64,000 nucleotides of DNA from Himantopus leucocephalus (GCA_003993805.1 RSEF01000001.1:69115221-69179220), one strand, 5' to 3'. Counted from the first letter of the stretch, positions 1-15,189 are shown. Notes: a model not told the origin generated them from the letters alone. Translations and numbers: made by a program.

Positions 1-3000
1 AAAACAACAAGGGCATACGTTGTCATATATAGGCGGGATTCCATGTTTTTCATGACTATGCAGATGACAAAGTGTGCCCTGTCCACGACGGGTGTTGTGT
101 CAGGAAGGCTGCGACGGTGCGTGTCTCTGGGGCAGCGAGGGTTAAGCCGTGTAGACTGCCACTCTGAACAAAGGCTCGATTCATGTGTTTTCTTCCTTGA
201 AGGGAGCGAGAGAAAGAAACATAAGTGAAATATAGCAAAAGCTGTTGTGAAACAAGCCTGTTGCTCTTCTCTGAAAAACAAGTATGTGAGGATTCATTTT
301 TAGAGGCGTGCTGAAGCAGCTGGGGCACTGGAGGGTGGCCGCAGCTGCTCTTCCTCCAGGGGCTGTCGCTGCCCCGTGAACGCCAAGGACTAAAATCGGC
401 CGGCTTCTTAGAAGAGGACGTGGTGCTGACCGTGTGCCACAAATAATGTCTGCTGTACAAAACCACAAACTATTTCCCACTCCAAAGCAAAATCTTTAAT
501 AGTAGCTGTTCTTCAGTAATTGGAAAAGTTATTCTGATTCCCTTTTTTTCTGGAAAAAATACCCCCAGTTGCAACTTATGCTCTTGAAGAGCAGTTTGAA
601 AATCAGTCCAGCTGATCTAGAAAAACTCAAAATCCACTGGAATAAAACTTCTTCATTGATTCCTCAGCTGGCGTCAGAATAACATGGTCTATTACTAAGT
701 GCTGATTAGTGAAAAATCAAATGAATTCAATTATTCTTATTTATTGCACTCAGCTGTTATTGGCGACTTCTATTCTAAAGATCTCTCCCTCACCAATGAC
801 ATTAAGTGAAACGCTCAGTCATGTTAAGGCTGACGTGACGAACATTATAAACTGGTGTCACTAGACAAGAAGCACAGTGAGATATTATATCTGTAGTCAC
901 TGTGTGAATTAAACTATGGGTAACTTTTAGAAGACTTTGCCTACAGGCAGCAACAGATCCACTGTCATCTGAAGTCTTATATAGTGATCCACTGCGGTGG
1001 AAAAATAGGTGTGTCTATTATATAGCTCTGACAAATTATTGGCCTTACCAGTAAACTGTGGTAGCACCTCCACAGTGCCCTGGGAAGGTGAGGTTTCTGC
1101 TGTGCTCGGTCCAAGAAGCATGTGCAGGAGCATCCCCGTACAAATCCACAGCACAGCAGAATCGTGTCACTGCTGCACTGCAGCACGTTGGATGGTATTT
1201 GGCCAAATCTTCCAGTCTCTCTGCATTCCCGCTTGTGTGTGTGGTACAAATGTGAAGTTGGGCATTGGCACTTCCTTTGCCAATGTGCGTGAGCTGAGGC
1301 ACCGGGGGCCACGCTGGGGGGCGGGAAGGATGGGGAGCATTGGCCCAATGTCAGCACTCACTGGGGTTCAGACACTGCAGAAGAACCCCAAGCCTCAACG
1401 TCTAGGGAGGTGAGTCTCCACAGGCTGCAAAGGTGGCAGGTGAATGAGACAGAAGGTGTAACACAGCAGCCGTAGTGTTTTCCAGCACCATCTTCTGTGA
1501 ACCTGATAGTGGATGCAGCCAAGGCTTGATTAACACTAGTGCTTGCTCCACGCGCTCACCTTGGAGTGGTTGGGTATGTGGACACAAACAGATGCTACAG
1601 GGGTTACACTGGTTTTGTGGATGACGGCTGTGCAAAGAGGACTCCTTCCTGTCAGCATATCTAGACTTGCAGGGGCTGGGGGGTGTCCGCGATCTCAGAC
1701 AGGTGGCTGCCCATGAAAATGAACATTCATGTCACGGCCAACAACAAGGTCAAATTTCAGCTGACAATTAAATACATAAAAGCAAATGCATCTGTAGAAA
1801 ACAACTGATAATATGTTTCTATGGTTCATAGCAGTGCTGACAAATTTTACCACAGACAATGAGGTTATGGATTTTGGCAGCACTCCTTGACCGTCAAGAA
1901 AGTAGTTATTACAGAAATTTTTGGCAAGGAGCAGTTATTTAATATTTTGACATTCAGTAGTTAAAATACTGAGAAAGGTATAGGACTGTACTTCTTGTAG
2001 CTGGAGGAACAGTATGGGATTGCAGCCTATTGCTCATACCTGCCTACACGGTTGGTAATGCATGCATCTTAGCGTACAGCTCTGACAGTTTCTTGCAACT
2101 GCACCAGAAAGTGCTTCTAAATAAAGTCCAGAAGCAATAATTATAAATTTCAAATAGTCCTAGGTAAGATCACAAAAAATAATTTGGAACATATGGAGCT
2201 GTGGACTTTATGTTGTTATATATACGTATGCATGTGTGTATATATATATCAATGAAAGTTACTAAATGAAATCACACTTCATTAGGCTAAAGTCTGTAAG
2301 AACACAGAGGACTATATGTCTTCATATTTTGCAAAAATGTATTTGTGAGACTGCTACATCACAACTTTTAAAATGACTTTTATTCTGAAAGTGCCAAACC
2401 CATTAACTTTAAATGAGACTTTTCAAAACAGGATTCAGCCTTTTCAATCCAATTGCAACACGTTTTATTTGAATACACACACTGAAACGTAAAATGATGA
2501 CAATAATTATTCCTGGAAGGTATTAAAAAGTTGATCCGTATGCATAAATTGAATTATGGCTCTGCCAAAGGTGCATTACAAGCAAATAGACGCAGTATAA
2601 ACACTTCGTACTCCTCTAGCATCTACTGCCAAGATCCTCTAATCGTTTTAAATCAGTTCAGACTGTTGCTGTGAGATAGCCTGGCTGTACTCAATTACAT
2701 ATGCACAAAACTCAGAAGATTAAAGACATTTTCAAGAGTACAAAACCGATTTTTTGAAAAAGTTAGCAAGGGAAGGCCAGAAGTGAAGGTAGTGAAGACG
2801 ACTGCACAAGCTGCAGTCCCAAGGACTGGCTGTTCAAATGCCTGAGCAACACGGAGAAACCATAGGGGAACTCAGCTGCCAAGAAGTCTAAAGGCATTTC
2901 AACAGCACATTTGTGAAGTGTAATTTTGCAAAGACTTATAAACTGACCAAATTGGGCAGATTTTCCTGGGATTAGCAAAAGACATGGCCTTGCCCTGAAA

Positions 3001-6000
3001 ACTGCTGCTCTGCCAGACTTGATGTTCTGCTACGAAGCTTAGTTTTCCTCATGGAATAAATGTTATAATGTTCCTTGGATATTAATGTTGTTAAATAACA
3101 ACAAGAACCACACGGAAGCAGCTCTCTAACATGGAAAATTTCAATATTTACACAGAGCAAAGCTAGTTGTGGTGAAGATCAAGGTGTTAGAACAGAAGGG
3201 ATGAGGCAACCCAGCAGTAGTCAGTGTTATGTCCTCCACCCACCGCGTGGACATAGAAGTGTGTATGGTTTTTTGCTATGCCAGCTACAAGTCAGCACTG
3301 AAAACTCAATGCCCATCTACAACTATATGCTTCCAGTAAATAATGAGAAGTAAAAAAATTAATGGAAAGGTATATCCAAGCCAGACTTTCTTGGCTAATA
3401 CTTCACTGAAAAAGCAGTCAGAGACTGTCACCGAAAAAAAGTCTTTCTTTTTTTCTTACCCTCCCCATCGTCTCCTCCTTTATAACACACAATGAATATT
3501 GCTGCTCTGGTCCCACACCAGTCTCGGGGCACTGATTTGTGTGAGCAGGACCTCAGCATGATAAGGAGCTCATGTGAGTGTTTAACTGTTGTCTTGACGG
3601 AGGGAGCTGGGGAAGTTTGTCAGAAATGTGGGGACCTATGTGTTTGCCCAGGTTGCTCCAGCCTTTATTCTCTCTGGCATTCAGTTCCCAGCCCATAAAG
3701 TGGGGTTACTGCTTTGACCCAGATGAATGCTGAGGGGTAAATGCATTCAAACCTGGGAGACACATCCATCTTGCAGTACTGAGGAACCACCAAAACCAGT
3801 GAGAGTCTCCTGGACTGTCAAAGCCTCCTTGCCTCTGTAAAAGGGACTGTGGCATGTAAATGAATGCTGACCTTGTTGCAGGACTAAAGGACTTGATCAG
3901 AGAAGAGGGACACTCCCCTACATGTTGAATTTAAATAACACGATGATCAGTTTGTGAAGAACGAGTTGAATAACCTAATAAAACTTTTTACCTTTGGTCT
4001 GTATGAAGTTTACCTAGAGTGCATGCAGCTGCTGGCAGCTAACATAGGATTAATTGTGAAAGCTCCTGGGTTGGGGAAAAGGCTCTATCTCTCTGGGACA
4101 TTCTCCACAAACCATGTCCAGAGTGCCAACTGCATGAAGAAGAAGCAGGACGCTTGGAAACCATATGCAGATGGACTAAACCAACAAGGAAAAAGGGGAG
4201 AGAAAGCATGGACAGCCTAGGCAGGTGATGGAGCGTGTGCTCTACAAATCCAGACTGCCTTAAGCCGACGCAAACAAAACAAGCTGGGGAAAGTTACAAT
4301 GGTTTAGATTTTCTAAATACAACATTTCTTGTTTTATTTTGAAACAATTTTCCCGTAAGTAATCTCCTTTCATTTTAATCTGCAGAAGGCTGAAAACTCA
4401 TGCAATTTTTTTCCCCTTTTGCTGGAAAGAATTTTTTTTTGTAATCCAAAACAATATTTTTCCCTCTTATATTCATCAACCACCTTTCAGTATAACTCCC
4501 TCACCTTTTCAAGGCATGACCCATCCCAGTACCTGATGGGTATTTAGAATAGAATTTCTTCAATGGACAGGTTTTCCCATAGTTGTCCTCTTACTGTTTT
4601 TGCTAGATGACCTGATCTGATCTGTTCTGACATGGCAGTTTGTGTGCTTTGGGAACATAGCTTTCTCAAGTGCTCAGACGATGTGAAATGGAAATGGTGT
4701 CTAACTTGAGCCACTCAGCACCAAAGCACGGTGCTGGAAGGAGATGGGCAAGCCGTTGAGACCCGTCCCCCTTTACTAGCAAGCTGTAGAAGTTTAATTC
4801 AAAAACTGTGGTAGAACATGCACTCCAAGCAGCTCATAAAGCTTCTCAAGGCCCTCAAGACAACTTGGAGGTCTGTGGTAAAAGACCCAGCCCTGACACT
4901 GTTGTGTGTTATTTGAAGGAAACAGGAGAGAGTGAGGGCACCCCCACCAGGAGGGCTGAGTCCCTGTTGGGCAGAGCAAGAGGCAGAAACTGCAAAAGGC
5001 AGCAAGGGAAGATTTGGCTTAAACTTGGGTAAAATGCTTTGTACCAATAAGGACAATTCAGCCCTGCTACAGATTGCTGGGGAAAGTGAGGATCCCATTC
5101 AGGAAAACCTTTAAGAATACCTGTCAAAATGGTACAGTCACTTCATCCTGGGGTTGGATGGTCCTCTTCTGTGGTCCTGTCCAGATTATTTTCCATATTT
5201 TTTCTATAGATCATAAAACATTTTTTAGCTGTTTCTTCCTCTCCTACTATGGTTTATCTACAGAAATCACTTCTGAAACAATTTTCAATCATTTCCTCTG
5301 AAATAGCGTTCCCTGGCTGTTTTACAAAGCACTCTCAGCCTCTAACTGGAGGAAAAAAATAGCAGCTGGAACATCACCTATCTAAGATCTCATGGCACAA
5401 GAAACCCTCAGAAATTACAGGGACCTTGGGCATCTCCTGAAACTACGGCTTTCAAAGACTTCAGCTGGATCATGACTTCACATCTCATCTTTCTAACCAC
5501 CCCAGACTAGTCTGGGGGCCACCTTACCCATTTCTAGGAGCACGTCCATCCCACCCATGCTCAAAACTGTCACACTATCCACACACAGATTCTCCAAAAG
5601 CTTGCATTGGTTAGCGATTCTTATAAAGGTAGAAACTCTCTGTGATGTCTGATCCAGGATTTTTTGCTTGCTAATGGGTACAAGGTCATGCACGGGGAGC
5701 CATGAGTGCCAATGGCACAGAAGTGGCTTCAAGAGGATGCAGACATCCATGCGGTGGTGGAAGTGGGTGCAGGCAGGGCACTGACATTGGTTGCAGCGCT
5801 GAGAGCCTTCCAAGAGCATTACAGTGTTTTGCTCTTCTGACAGTGGTAAAATGAATCACTCTGGTAAAGTTAGAGATCCATTTGTTTGTATATCTGGGAA
5901 TAGGAAGAGGAGCTACTAAATGAGACTGGATGTGTTATGGCTAGCTGTCTTTTGTTCCATTTGATCACTTGAGCAGAGAGATAACTGCTTACTTTAGGCT

Positions 6001-9000
6001 ATTAGGCAAGTTTGTTATACATAAGGAATCACGGACTTTCAGTTATGCTTTTTTTTTTAACTTGCTAGAATTATACTGAGTATTAATTAAAATTCCATGA
6101 CTCTGCTTGATGGGGAATGATGATAGTACTAAGTATCAAGGTGCTGGGTAAATGCAGTGCTCTCTATTCTGTGCTAATATAATGCTTCCTTATGTTAAAA
6201 GACAACAAAAACTCACAGAAGAGAAATGTCGATAAATAAAGTGTTAAACAGAATAGTAAATCTAAGTATAAGCACATACATAAAGAAATAAAATTTTATA
6301 ACTTTATTACAAAAGCTGAAATATTTCCAGAGGAGCAGTTTTCCATTGAAGGATAAAATCCTTCTGTGGAGCTGTAACAACATAACAACAACCTCTACGC
6401 TTTGTTTGGAAGAGGAAAGTTTTATTAAAATACTGAAGGCCAAGTAATTTTATTCCATGAATTACTAGAAATGCAGAAAACAACTAACTGCGGGCAAGTC
6501 CTGAGAACTGGCTTGTCTCAGAGTTTGTTCAGAGAATTGATCTGAACTAATTTATTCACAGAAGGTTCACACTGAGAATCACACTCAGTAACTAGCAAAA
6601 TACAATTTTTCTTAAGGTATAGAAAAAAAAGGTCAGTGACAGGAAAGAAAAAAAAATGAGGTCACTTTGCACATAAATCTCTTTTGCATAGCTCTCTGTC
6701 AAGAGCTTTCAACAAGGGGCAGCTTGGAGGGGGACTGATCCCAGCAGGAACGTACTCTTCGGGAAATTAGACCAAAGTATAGTGTTCCCCAGATGGGTGG
6801 AAAGTCCCATCTTAATGCATCGCAGTAGTTACAAATAGGCAAGAGCAATTGCTTGTAGGATCCTGGGAGTGCTCTTTGGGTTTCCTGCTATAAACAGTAG
6901 GCAGTTAAAGGCAAGCAAACTTTAACACTCCCGATGAACTGAAGTGCTGAACCCAATTGCTCAGAAGGCTGCAAGAGTTCTCTGACAGAGATTGCCGTGA
7001 TTTGTCTAAATTCACCACATAACCTGAAAGACCTGTGGAAACACAGGTTCAGCAGATCTCCTGAAACCTTGTGCTAGGACACTTCCCTCAAAAATGTCAA
7101 GGGGAGCAAATATTTTAGGGCCAAAAAGTGATGAAAACCAAGGTCTTCTATGGCCTTGCTTAACGCTCTGCTTATTGACTGGAGAACTGAGGTGGTTAAA
7201 GGCTGGTGGAAATTCCTTTTGTTCTTATTGAGTTTCTGAAAGGCCAAATATTTATCCTCTGGATTTTCAGAAGGAAAACCTTCATGTTTTTCTCCAGGAG
7301 AGAGGTAAATTGGAAATGGGAGCCTTCCTACAAGCAAAACATTAGTGTTTAATTCACTCTGGAAGCAGACTGAAGTTTACATCTCCTCTCTAAAGGTTGC
7401 TTTCCTGCAAAGCTGCCCGGTGAGACAGTCGATGACCAAAGCACGCTCACTGCGGCTGCTGTAGACCTTGGCTTCCTTGACTTGTGAAATACAGGAAAGT
7501 CAAGGGGGAGGGTGTTATTTCATAGCGATGCCTGCAAAGAGCGTGATTCATTTATTTATTCTTCTGTGAACACCCTAGCTGGATGACTAAGGCAGATCTG
7601 CAGACTAATGAACCAGAAACAGTAGAGACAAATTTCATATGTAGGGGAAAGAAAAAATAAGTTAAAAGCCATACACAGACTGTTATTTTCCCAAATTCAG
7701 TGGTTGACCTTGCAGCCTGAGACATAGCCAACACCAAGAATATAGCACAGAGACTTGCTTAGGGGCTTTTTTCCTACCTCTTCCCCGTTTCAGGATGGGG
7801 TAACTGACATTAGTTGCACCTGTGACTTCTCAAATTAGCAGCACATAAGCTCCCCATAGCTTCTGGCTCCCTCAGATGTGAGGGTTAGGGTGGCCTGTTT
7901 CTTTTCCTGGTTCCAGTTCAGGCTGCGGAGATTGGGGCTGCTGGTTTTACTGCACCTTTTCCTTCCGTCAGGTAAGACATTTGCTCTTGCAGGGGGGTGG
8001 AAAGAAAAAGGAAGAAAGTGTCAGGTGAAGTCAGTCTGCTCTGGTAGCTTGGGGGGCTGAACTTCTACTGGGGAGGCAGGGAACTGCCTTCTCCCTGATC
8101 AGAGGGTGGGTCTACAAGGTGGGATGCTGTAAGGACTTCTAAGGAACTGGAAAAAGACTGTGTGAGTGTAGGTGGAAAAATGTTTCTTGGGTTTGCTTCA
8201 GGCCTGTTTATGAGAAACCTTTCTGTGAACAGAAAGTGTCAAGCTACAGAGCAAAGTGGGTGTGAAACAACCTGCTGCAGGCTAACCAGTTAAGCTATGG
8301 CTAATATCAATGTGCTGCTAAGCTAATTCAAAGGACTAAGTACTTTGTTTTATTTGTTAGACCCCAGTGATATTCCCTGGGAGGGTGTATCTGCGGTGCA
8401 AGTGTTGGGTTTTGGCTGTTGTGCCGCTCTCAGCCTGTGATTCCCTAGTGCAGGTGAAGTGCTGCACGTACGGCTGCAGCAGATGAGGTGCTCTGGGTGC
8501 CTGTGGAAGCCGATGTGCCTCGTCCCAGCACCTCCCCGTGGAAAAGCGTGGCAGGATTCTACAGAGGACAGGATTCCCAGCCTGTGGGTGTGCAGGTCCA
8601 TGTGAGTCTGCAATCATAAATACACCCAACCTCCTGGCTGAACAGCTCCAAATATCTCTGTTTTCTGGCCTTCCTTTTGGAGCACTGGAGTTACTCCTTA
8701 AAAAAAGGTGCTATTATTGAATGTGACTTGAAAGTATTAAGCCCTGAACAGAGTGTGACCCTGGCACCAGACAAATCCCTTCTGAGTTCTCAGTCATATA
8801 ATCCCATGTGCAGCATGCAGGGAGAGGTGGGAATGGTCTCCTCTTCCCATCACATTCCTGTCTAGCTAGCTAGGCAGCATCTGACACAGGGGTATTATGC
8901 ACTGACCATTATACAAGCCATTAGGTTCGAATGCCAACACCCTTGTTTGGCCCTTTAATGGCTGTAGCTCTGCAGAGTTAAAAACTCATATCTTGACCAG

Positions 9001-12000
9001 TCTTATGCTCTTTGATTTCTTTGGCTATTTCGTCATTCCTTTACCATGATATAGGCTGTAAATGTAGAGATTAATGCATCTCCCTTATTACGTGGTTTGC
9101 AATAGGAGAATATTGCTTCTCTCTGTATCACTCTAAACAGTCTCCATAGCCCGTTAGTTGGCTTCCTTGGCTTCCCCACCACCATTTTTACCCTTTTCCA
9201 GCCTTGACTATGCCAGAGGCTGTATTCTGTGGGGCGCATCAGGCCTTTATTCCACACAAAGTTCATAATCCTTCACAGGGTTAAAATCACTGGAAGGCAT
9301 ATAATGTTGCTTTCTCTCTGCTAATTAGTTTTGGTTTGTGATTCTTGTGATGTACCACAGCGTATCCACATTCCCATTATAAATGCCACAGGAAAGGCAT
9401 ACTTCACACCCAATGCTCTTTTTAAATGCTGAGTTTTACCAGAGCTGGGAAATAGCTTAAGTGAGTGACCTTTCACTGGAGGTGGGCCATGTCAAGGCCT
9501 CTTTTCAGTGGACAGGAGGAAACCAGAAGCATAGGGACAAGTGTCCAAGCCAACTTCGCAGGTAGTGACAGCGTGTGATGGGGACTCTCACACAGCAGTC
9601 AAGTGTGATTGAATTAATTGTTCAGGTATGTGGCAAAGTGAAACCTGGGAGAGAGCAGAGAACCTGGATGGATGTCTTTACCTGCAAAGAGGGTCAAAGG
9701 AATAAGGTTTGGAGGAGGCAAAGATAATCACACAAGGTCAATTAATAACATCTGTGGAGTTTTGGAGCAACTGGGTGAGAGGGAGGTGCAAATCAGTGTC
9801 TTAATTCAGTTGGATCTGTAGTATCTCTGTGCAGCCGGCTGGGGTAAGCATTTAGTTAAGCGGTGCTATAGGGTTTGATCTCACTGTAGTAATAAACTCT
9901 GGAAATGCAGTGAAATTCATGTTTATGCATATTGTGATGGAAGGGGTATTTTTGATCATCCTTTCCAACCCAGAGAATGCTCTCTGATAATACAACTGGT
10001 GTTGTGTCCAAAAGAAACAGCAGAGAGAGAACAACTTGCATAGCATAGGAATGAGCCATAGGACATGGGGGGGAAGTTTTGATCCTTGTTCCGTGGGAGT
10101 GCTTTCCAGTCAGCATTGACCTGAGTGAGGGCTGGACTGCAAGTGCCCTCCTTCCCAAGGAAGTGCATTATGTTTCTCGGTTACCAAGCCCTTCCCCTTT
10201 TCACTGTGATGAATTTCTTGTGCAAAGTTGAAAAGTTCAGTGGGGTGGAAGGAGCCAGATCCCTTCCAGAAAGCTGTATGGCTTGGTAACTAGATAAGGT
10301 GAGACGTGTAGGTTTAAACCCCCAAAAAGATTTGAACCTGACTTGCTGCATCACTTCTCAGTGCTCTAACTGCCGAGGGAAAGGAGGTATAATGCCCCCC
10401 TCCCTCCAACAGTGCTCTCTGAGAGCACTTTTATTGCCTTAAACACCCAACAGACCAGTTCTGTGAACACAGGGGTGTAAGCCAAATAAGTTGGTGGTCT
10501 CAGGCCTGGAGAGGTGTAGATTGCCAAGGGAATTCATGACTGCTGGTGTGCTCTTAAATGCCATGCAAAAAAAAAAAAAATCATAAATCGTGTGGGTATT
10601 TCTAATATGTTATGTCTCACTTTCCTGCTTTGTTGTTTCCTCTACTCTATATTGGGAGGATGGTACCTCACAGGGGACCAGAGAGGTAGCAGTGGGTTGT
10701 TGAATGAGGTTGTGGATTTCTGATCCATGATTTAGAAGAACATTTCTGAACTCTTTGAAGTTTCTCAAGTACAGATCAGTGTAGTCAATGAAATGTAAAG
10801 GCAGTCTTCTCATCCTATAGAAAAGCAATGCAGGATTGCAGTCCCACCATTGTGGAAAAGCAGGGAGGAACTGTGCAAGGTATGCTGCCAAACAGCTGGT
10901 TTGGGCTATTCTGGACTGCCTGGGGACATCAATAGTGAACATGTGGGCTGGTGGGGTCACCTTGCTGGGAAACCTCCTTTTTTCTCACATGAGGGGCTCT
11001 GGGTGTGGAGAGGAGCTGTAGGTGGAAGGTGAGACATGGTGGCATGAGGAGCAAAGCGGTTTTCCTAAGAGGTCACAAAAACAAGATACTCTTTGCAAGC
11101 TTTCACCAGATTCTGCCCCAACCTGGGAGAACAACATTGGTCAGGCTAATTGGGAGAACAGAAAATTTAGGATGAGTTTCCTTGCACCAAGGGTGTGGAG
11201 CCTTTGTTTTGTGCACCTATACTGGTGTAAACCTTGAGTTAGCGGAATCACTCCTGATTTGTATGTGCCGAAATGTCAGCAGGATCCTGTCCAGTGCCCT
11301 CGGCACCCTGAGCTTGCATGGTCTCTTCTTCATTATGCATGAGGTTGCTCTGAGATGTGTTCTAGGTCATCGTGAGCTCTCATTTAACTTGTAATTGAGT
11401 CCACATTTGTCCCAGTGCAGGATTTTGCCTGAGAACTCCATCCAGGTAGCTTTGCAGTCTAGAGAGCAAAAACTGAGCAGCTTCATTGAGCGGTGCCCCT
11501 CTGTGTGCATGTGTATGTGTTTACACACGCATGTTGTCTTTCTTTCCAGTTCCTTCTTGCCCTCCTCTTTTTCCATTTGGTTCTGCTTTGCATTTTATTT
11601 GCAATGTGTTGTCCTGTTGTGAGTATTGCTCATGCATGTTGAGTTAAGGTTCCCCAAGGAGTCTGTCTGGCATTGAAAAATTAAAATTAACTTTTTTGTT
11701 TTTCACACTCTCAAAGCCCTTTATAAGCTAGGGTTTTTGCTCCAGGGTAGTAGGATGTCGGGAAGAGCTGAAATATGGCACTGCTGAGAATCAATTAGTA
11801 TAAAAACTGCTCTATACTCAACTGCGTGCTGATTACCCCACCCCCAAAGGCAAATGTGTTTGCAGTTTAGGTCACAAGTGAAACAAGCGTGTTGACTCTC
11901 ATTCTAACATGTCACTCTTATGGACTTACTTCTCCACCTCAGTACTTTCCTCTAGATGTGTGAATTGTGTCCTGTTGAGAGCTGGCCAAAACATGTCTGG

Positions 12001-15000
12001 AAGCAGCAGCTCACTCCCTTCCTCTCTCCTAGAAAATGAGGGAATTGTCTTGCAAATACTAAACTGGTTTATTTCAAAGTGTTTCAATTTGGTGGATGGC
12101 AACAAGAGAACTTTGGTGCTACTCACAGCGAGGAAGGTAGTATCTCCTCTTAAATCTACAAATCAGACTTGCTGTACATGAGGGATGTGAGTTTACCCTC
12201 TCTGCTTGCTGCAGAGATCTGAGAGGCGTCTTGCACTTCCCAGGCATGTGCTTTCTTTTCTCTCAGTCTCTACGACACTGGCTTTGTTTCCACATTTAAA
12301 TGTTTCATACACTAAATTGAAGCATCAAATCTGATTCTGGTTATGAGGTGATCTTAATTAGTTAAGGAAAACAGAAGCCTTTCTGCTGTTGAATTCCTTT
12401 GCGCGTCATGAGGATGTGGTAATGGTTAAATGTCCTGCCAGTCTGGAGGTGAGCAGCTTTCAGGGTTTGTTGGATTCAAGAGAGGAATGAAGTGAGGAAG
12501 TCTTATCAGGTGAAGACCCTGCTGTATATAACCAAAGGCTCTGTCTTTTGTGGCCTCCAATCCTCTCCTAGTGTTTGCAAAACTCACTTTCTGGCCTCAG
12601 TTGACATTACAATTTGGCCAGAAGAGAGATTTCATTTTTAGTGCAGAGCACCCAGCTCTGCGGCACCTGGGCCTTAATAGCAAGGGATGAAAACTATGGG
12701 AGGTACTGCCTTCCCTTCCCCAGTGTCCAGTTCTGCCTACCCAAAACTGTGTCCTAATTCTGGCTGATGCCTTGGTATGGCCACTCACCCTTTCTTCCAC
12801 AGGACACAGTATACACCCTTGTAAAACCTCTTGATAGCTTTGTGGTATGAAAATGTGTGATATAAGTCCAAAGGGCAATCTTTAATGTAAGGCTATAAAA
12901 TGTATGTTGGGCCCATCCCACTCTGCCTCTTACTATTTTCCCTGTTCCTCTTGTGGGCATCTGCACAGCATCAGGGAATATTGTCTCTTCTGAAAAAGAG
13001 TCCTATTCGAGATATTTAGTCTTGGGGAAGATGAAGCTCTGCCTCCCCCTGGGGAAACAAATTCAGCTAACCAGGTAGTGCAGGGTGGGGGTAATGTCAG
13101 CGTGTTGCATGATAACTGCTTGACAGTGCTTCCTTCGTGTTTCACCCATTAAATGTGAGCATACACGTGCCCAAGGAAGGGCCTTTCAGCTCCAAAGCCT
13201 TATGCTCTGCCCTGAGCTTGTGTAACAACAGGGAATGCCTCTTCCTCTGAGAGGTGGGTAAGCCCATGCTCTAATGTATGGCTGTGGCAACTGCTTTGCT
13301 GCTGTGGATGTGAGTGTATCGCCTGATTTTCTGCTGGCCAGGCCAGGGCAGCTCTTGGGCTGGAAAAAGAATCTAAAACTTCGCATCACTTGTTCTTCTC
13401 TTTGCCTTAAAGTCACTTGTGCATAGTTGAAGCAAACTTCTTTGGTCTGGATTTCATTTCACTTCGCAGCTACAGGAGGAGTCACAAACTACTCAGGTTA
13501 CTTACGGTAAAAGTGAGTAAGTTTTCCTGGTACACATTTGGGTCTATTCTTGTCATGTGCGACTGCGATCAGACTGGGAGGTGCTGGAGCCCCCTCTGTC
13601 CGCGCCTGACCCTTCCAGTTGGAGCAGGGCTGTATGCGGCGCTTCCAAGCAACGCGCTTTGCACCAGGCAGTGAGTTCAATAAGCCTCTGAAATCTGCTA
13701 GATGTGAACAGATCGTATGTGGGGCCAGGGTTTGGGTTTTTTCTGTCTCTTTGTGCTGTTGCTGGTGGAATGCGTTTCCCAAGCCTCCATCTGCAGGCCT
13801 GTTTATTTTCCCTCCTCTAAACCTTTTCTTTGTAGGGCAAGATGGAGAACAATGGGGAGCAATGGTCTGAAACTGAGCAAAGCAGGGGAAAAACTAGGCT
13901 AGACGTCAGTAGCAGTTTCATAACCAATGGAAATGAGTATGGGAACGTTTGCCCCTGGGAAGAGGCTGAATCTTTTTTCATCAGATTCAAATGAGGCAAT
14001 GCAAAGGAGGAGGAGGATTCTATTAAAATTAGAGGGGGGGAACAAAGGGATTTGCTGGCATGACTTGGGCTGGAGGAACACTCACAGTCTGTCCTGCCTG
14101 TTAACTCAGTACACATTGAAGACCTGATTATAGGGTATTTCCTGTTAGAGAGGCTTCAGCATATCATCTTCCTTACTCACACTGTACAAGGTCACCTGAT
14201 TTATTGGAACCTCAGGCACTGCTTAACCTCTGGGGGGGATGTCTGGAAAGAGCAGATAGCTGTGAAGGGGCTGGTGCGAGCATTTAAGCCAAGCATTAGT
14301 TGACATTTGCAGTGTAGAAAACAAGAGCTTTGCCAAACCCAGCCTGAACGTTGGCCATGGCCGGAGACTTGCACCTGGTCAAGTTACAGTGCAAAAATTT
14401 GTACAGTGCTACTGTTAAGCAGTTGAGCACTGATAGCTCTATTTAAGGCTCGCACTTATGAAGCAACTGGAATAACATGTTGGGTATGGTGGTAACTGTG
14501 CTCCTCTCTGGTACTTGAATTTAGACTTGGATTTTGCTCAGGTTTTTGGCCAGGACTTCAGCTGTTTGCAAAGGGGCAAAGCAGGACTGTGATAGCAGTT
14601 CTGACCGCCACTCACTGGGAGCAGAGCTCCACTTGACCTTGACATTCTCCTTAGATCTACACCAGCAGATTTCTAATGTGTCATCTTCCTCCTCAGCTAC
14701 ACCTCCCCCACCTTTATTTCCCCCTCTGGTCTAAGTGGGTAATAGAACAGAATGGGAATTGCCCTTGGGTAACCTGCAGCAAGCAGAATGCTCCTCTGTT
14801 GACATAGCATTTATAAATCCATTTATAAAGCTATGTAAAGGGCACCCCTAGTGAAGGGATCTGACTTCTCTAGTGGTGCCCACGGAGCTCATCCTGGGAT
14901 GTGCTGGCACTAGATCCATTCAGGAGCCTTACCTGCTTCTCTTGTGAAATGGTCACTCTTGTACCTCTTTGCCTCAGCTCTGGGGAGAACACCCAGACCC

Positions 15001-15183
15001 AATAAAAGTGTCTTCATGAACGATACACTTGCTGTTTTCCTGTTCCAGTCACTCCAAGGATAATAAATAGCAATGATAAGAAATAAAATCATATGCTATA
15101 GACTGAAGATTATGTATGACTCATTTTCCAATGGCAGTAGACATGTTTTAGTACATGAAGTACTTTCTCTGCATATGGTTTAG
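1..15183. other. Intergenic region 3' of AKR1D1, no gene recognised
   Basis: AT-rich single-copy-looking DNA. The longest open frames (up to 136 residues) have no recognisable family features and no convincing splice structure. By human gene order the next gene in this direction would be TRIM24, but no TRIM24 exon or CpG island is visible. It holds one decayed AT/GT microsatellite and an 18-nt perfect palindrome. Extremely diverged repeats could be missed by eye. Confidence 0.7.
2215..2250. repeat. Imperfect AT/GT dinucleotide tract
   Basis: Alternating TATATA, CGTATG, CATGTGTGTA and TATATATATA units over about 35 nt; a decayed microsatellite in the 3' intergenic region. Confidence 0.6.
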
Positions 15184-15189
15184 TTTATT
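15184..15189 (-). terminator. Candidate distal polyadenylation signal AATAAA
   Basis: The minus strand reads canonical AATAAA about 1.27 kb after the AKR1D1 stop. I saw no other AATAAA on this strand between it and the stop. The downstream GU-rich element is weak. Confidence 0.35.

Noticed and set aside
5493..5819. 108-residue minus-strand frame with a Cys/His-rich start (CNQCQCPACTHFHH)
   Set aside because: Looks briefly zinc-finger-like, but the spacing fits no known finger. The Cys/His come from one short stretch, and there is no exon or promoter context.
7880..7890. GGGTTAGGG, telomere-like
   Set aside because: Little more than one unit, with no array. Expected by chance.
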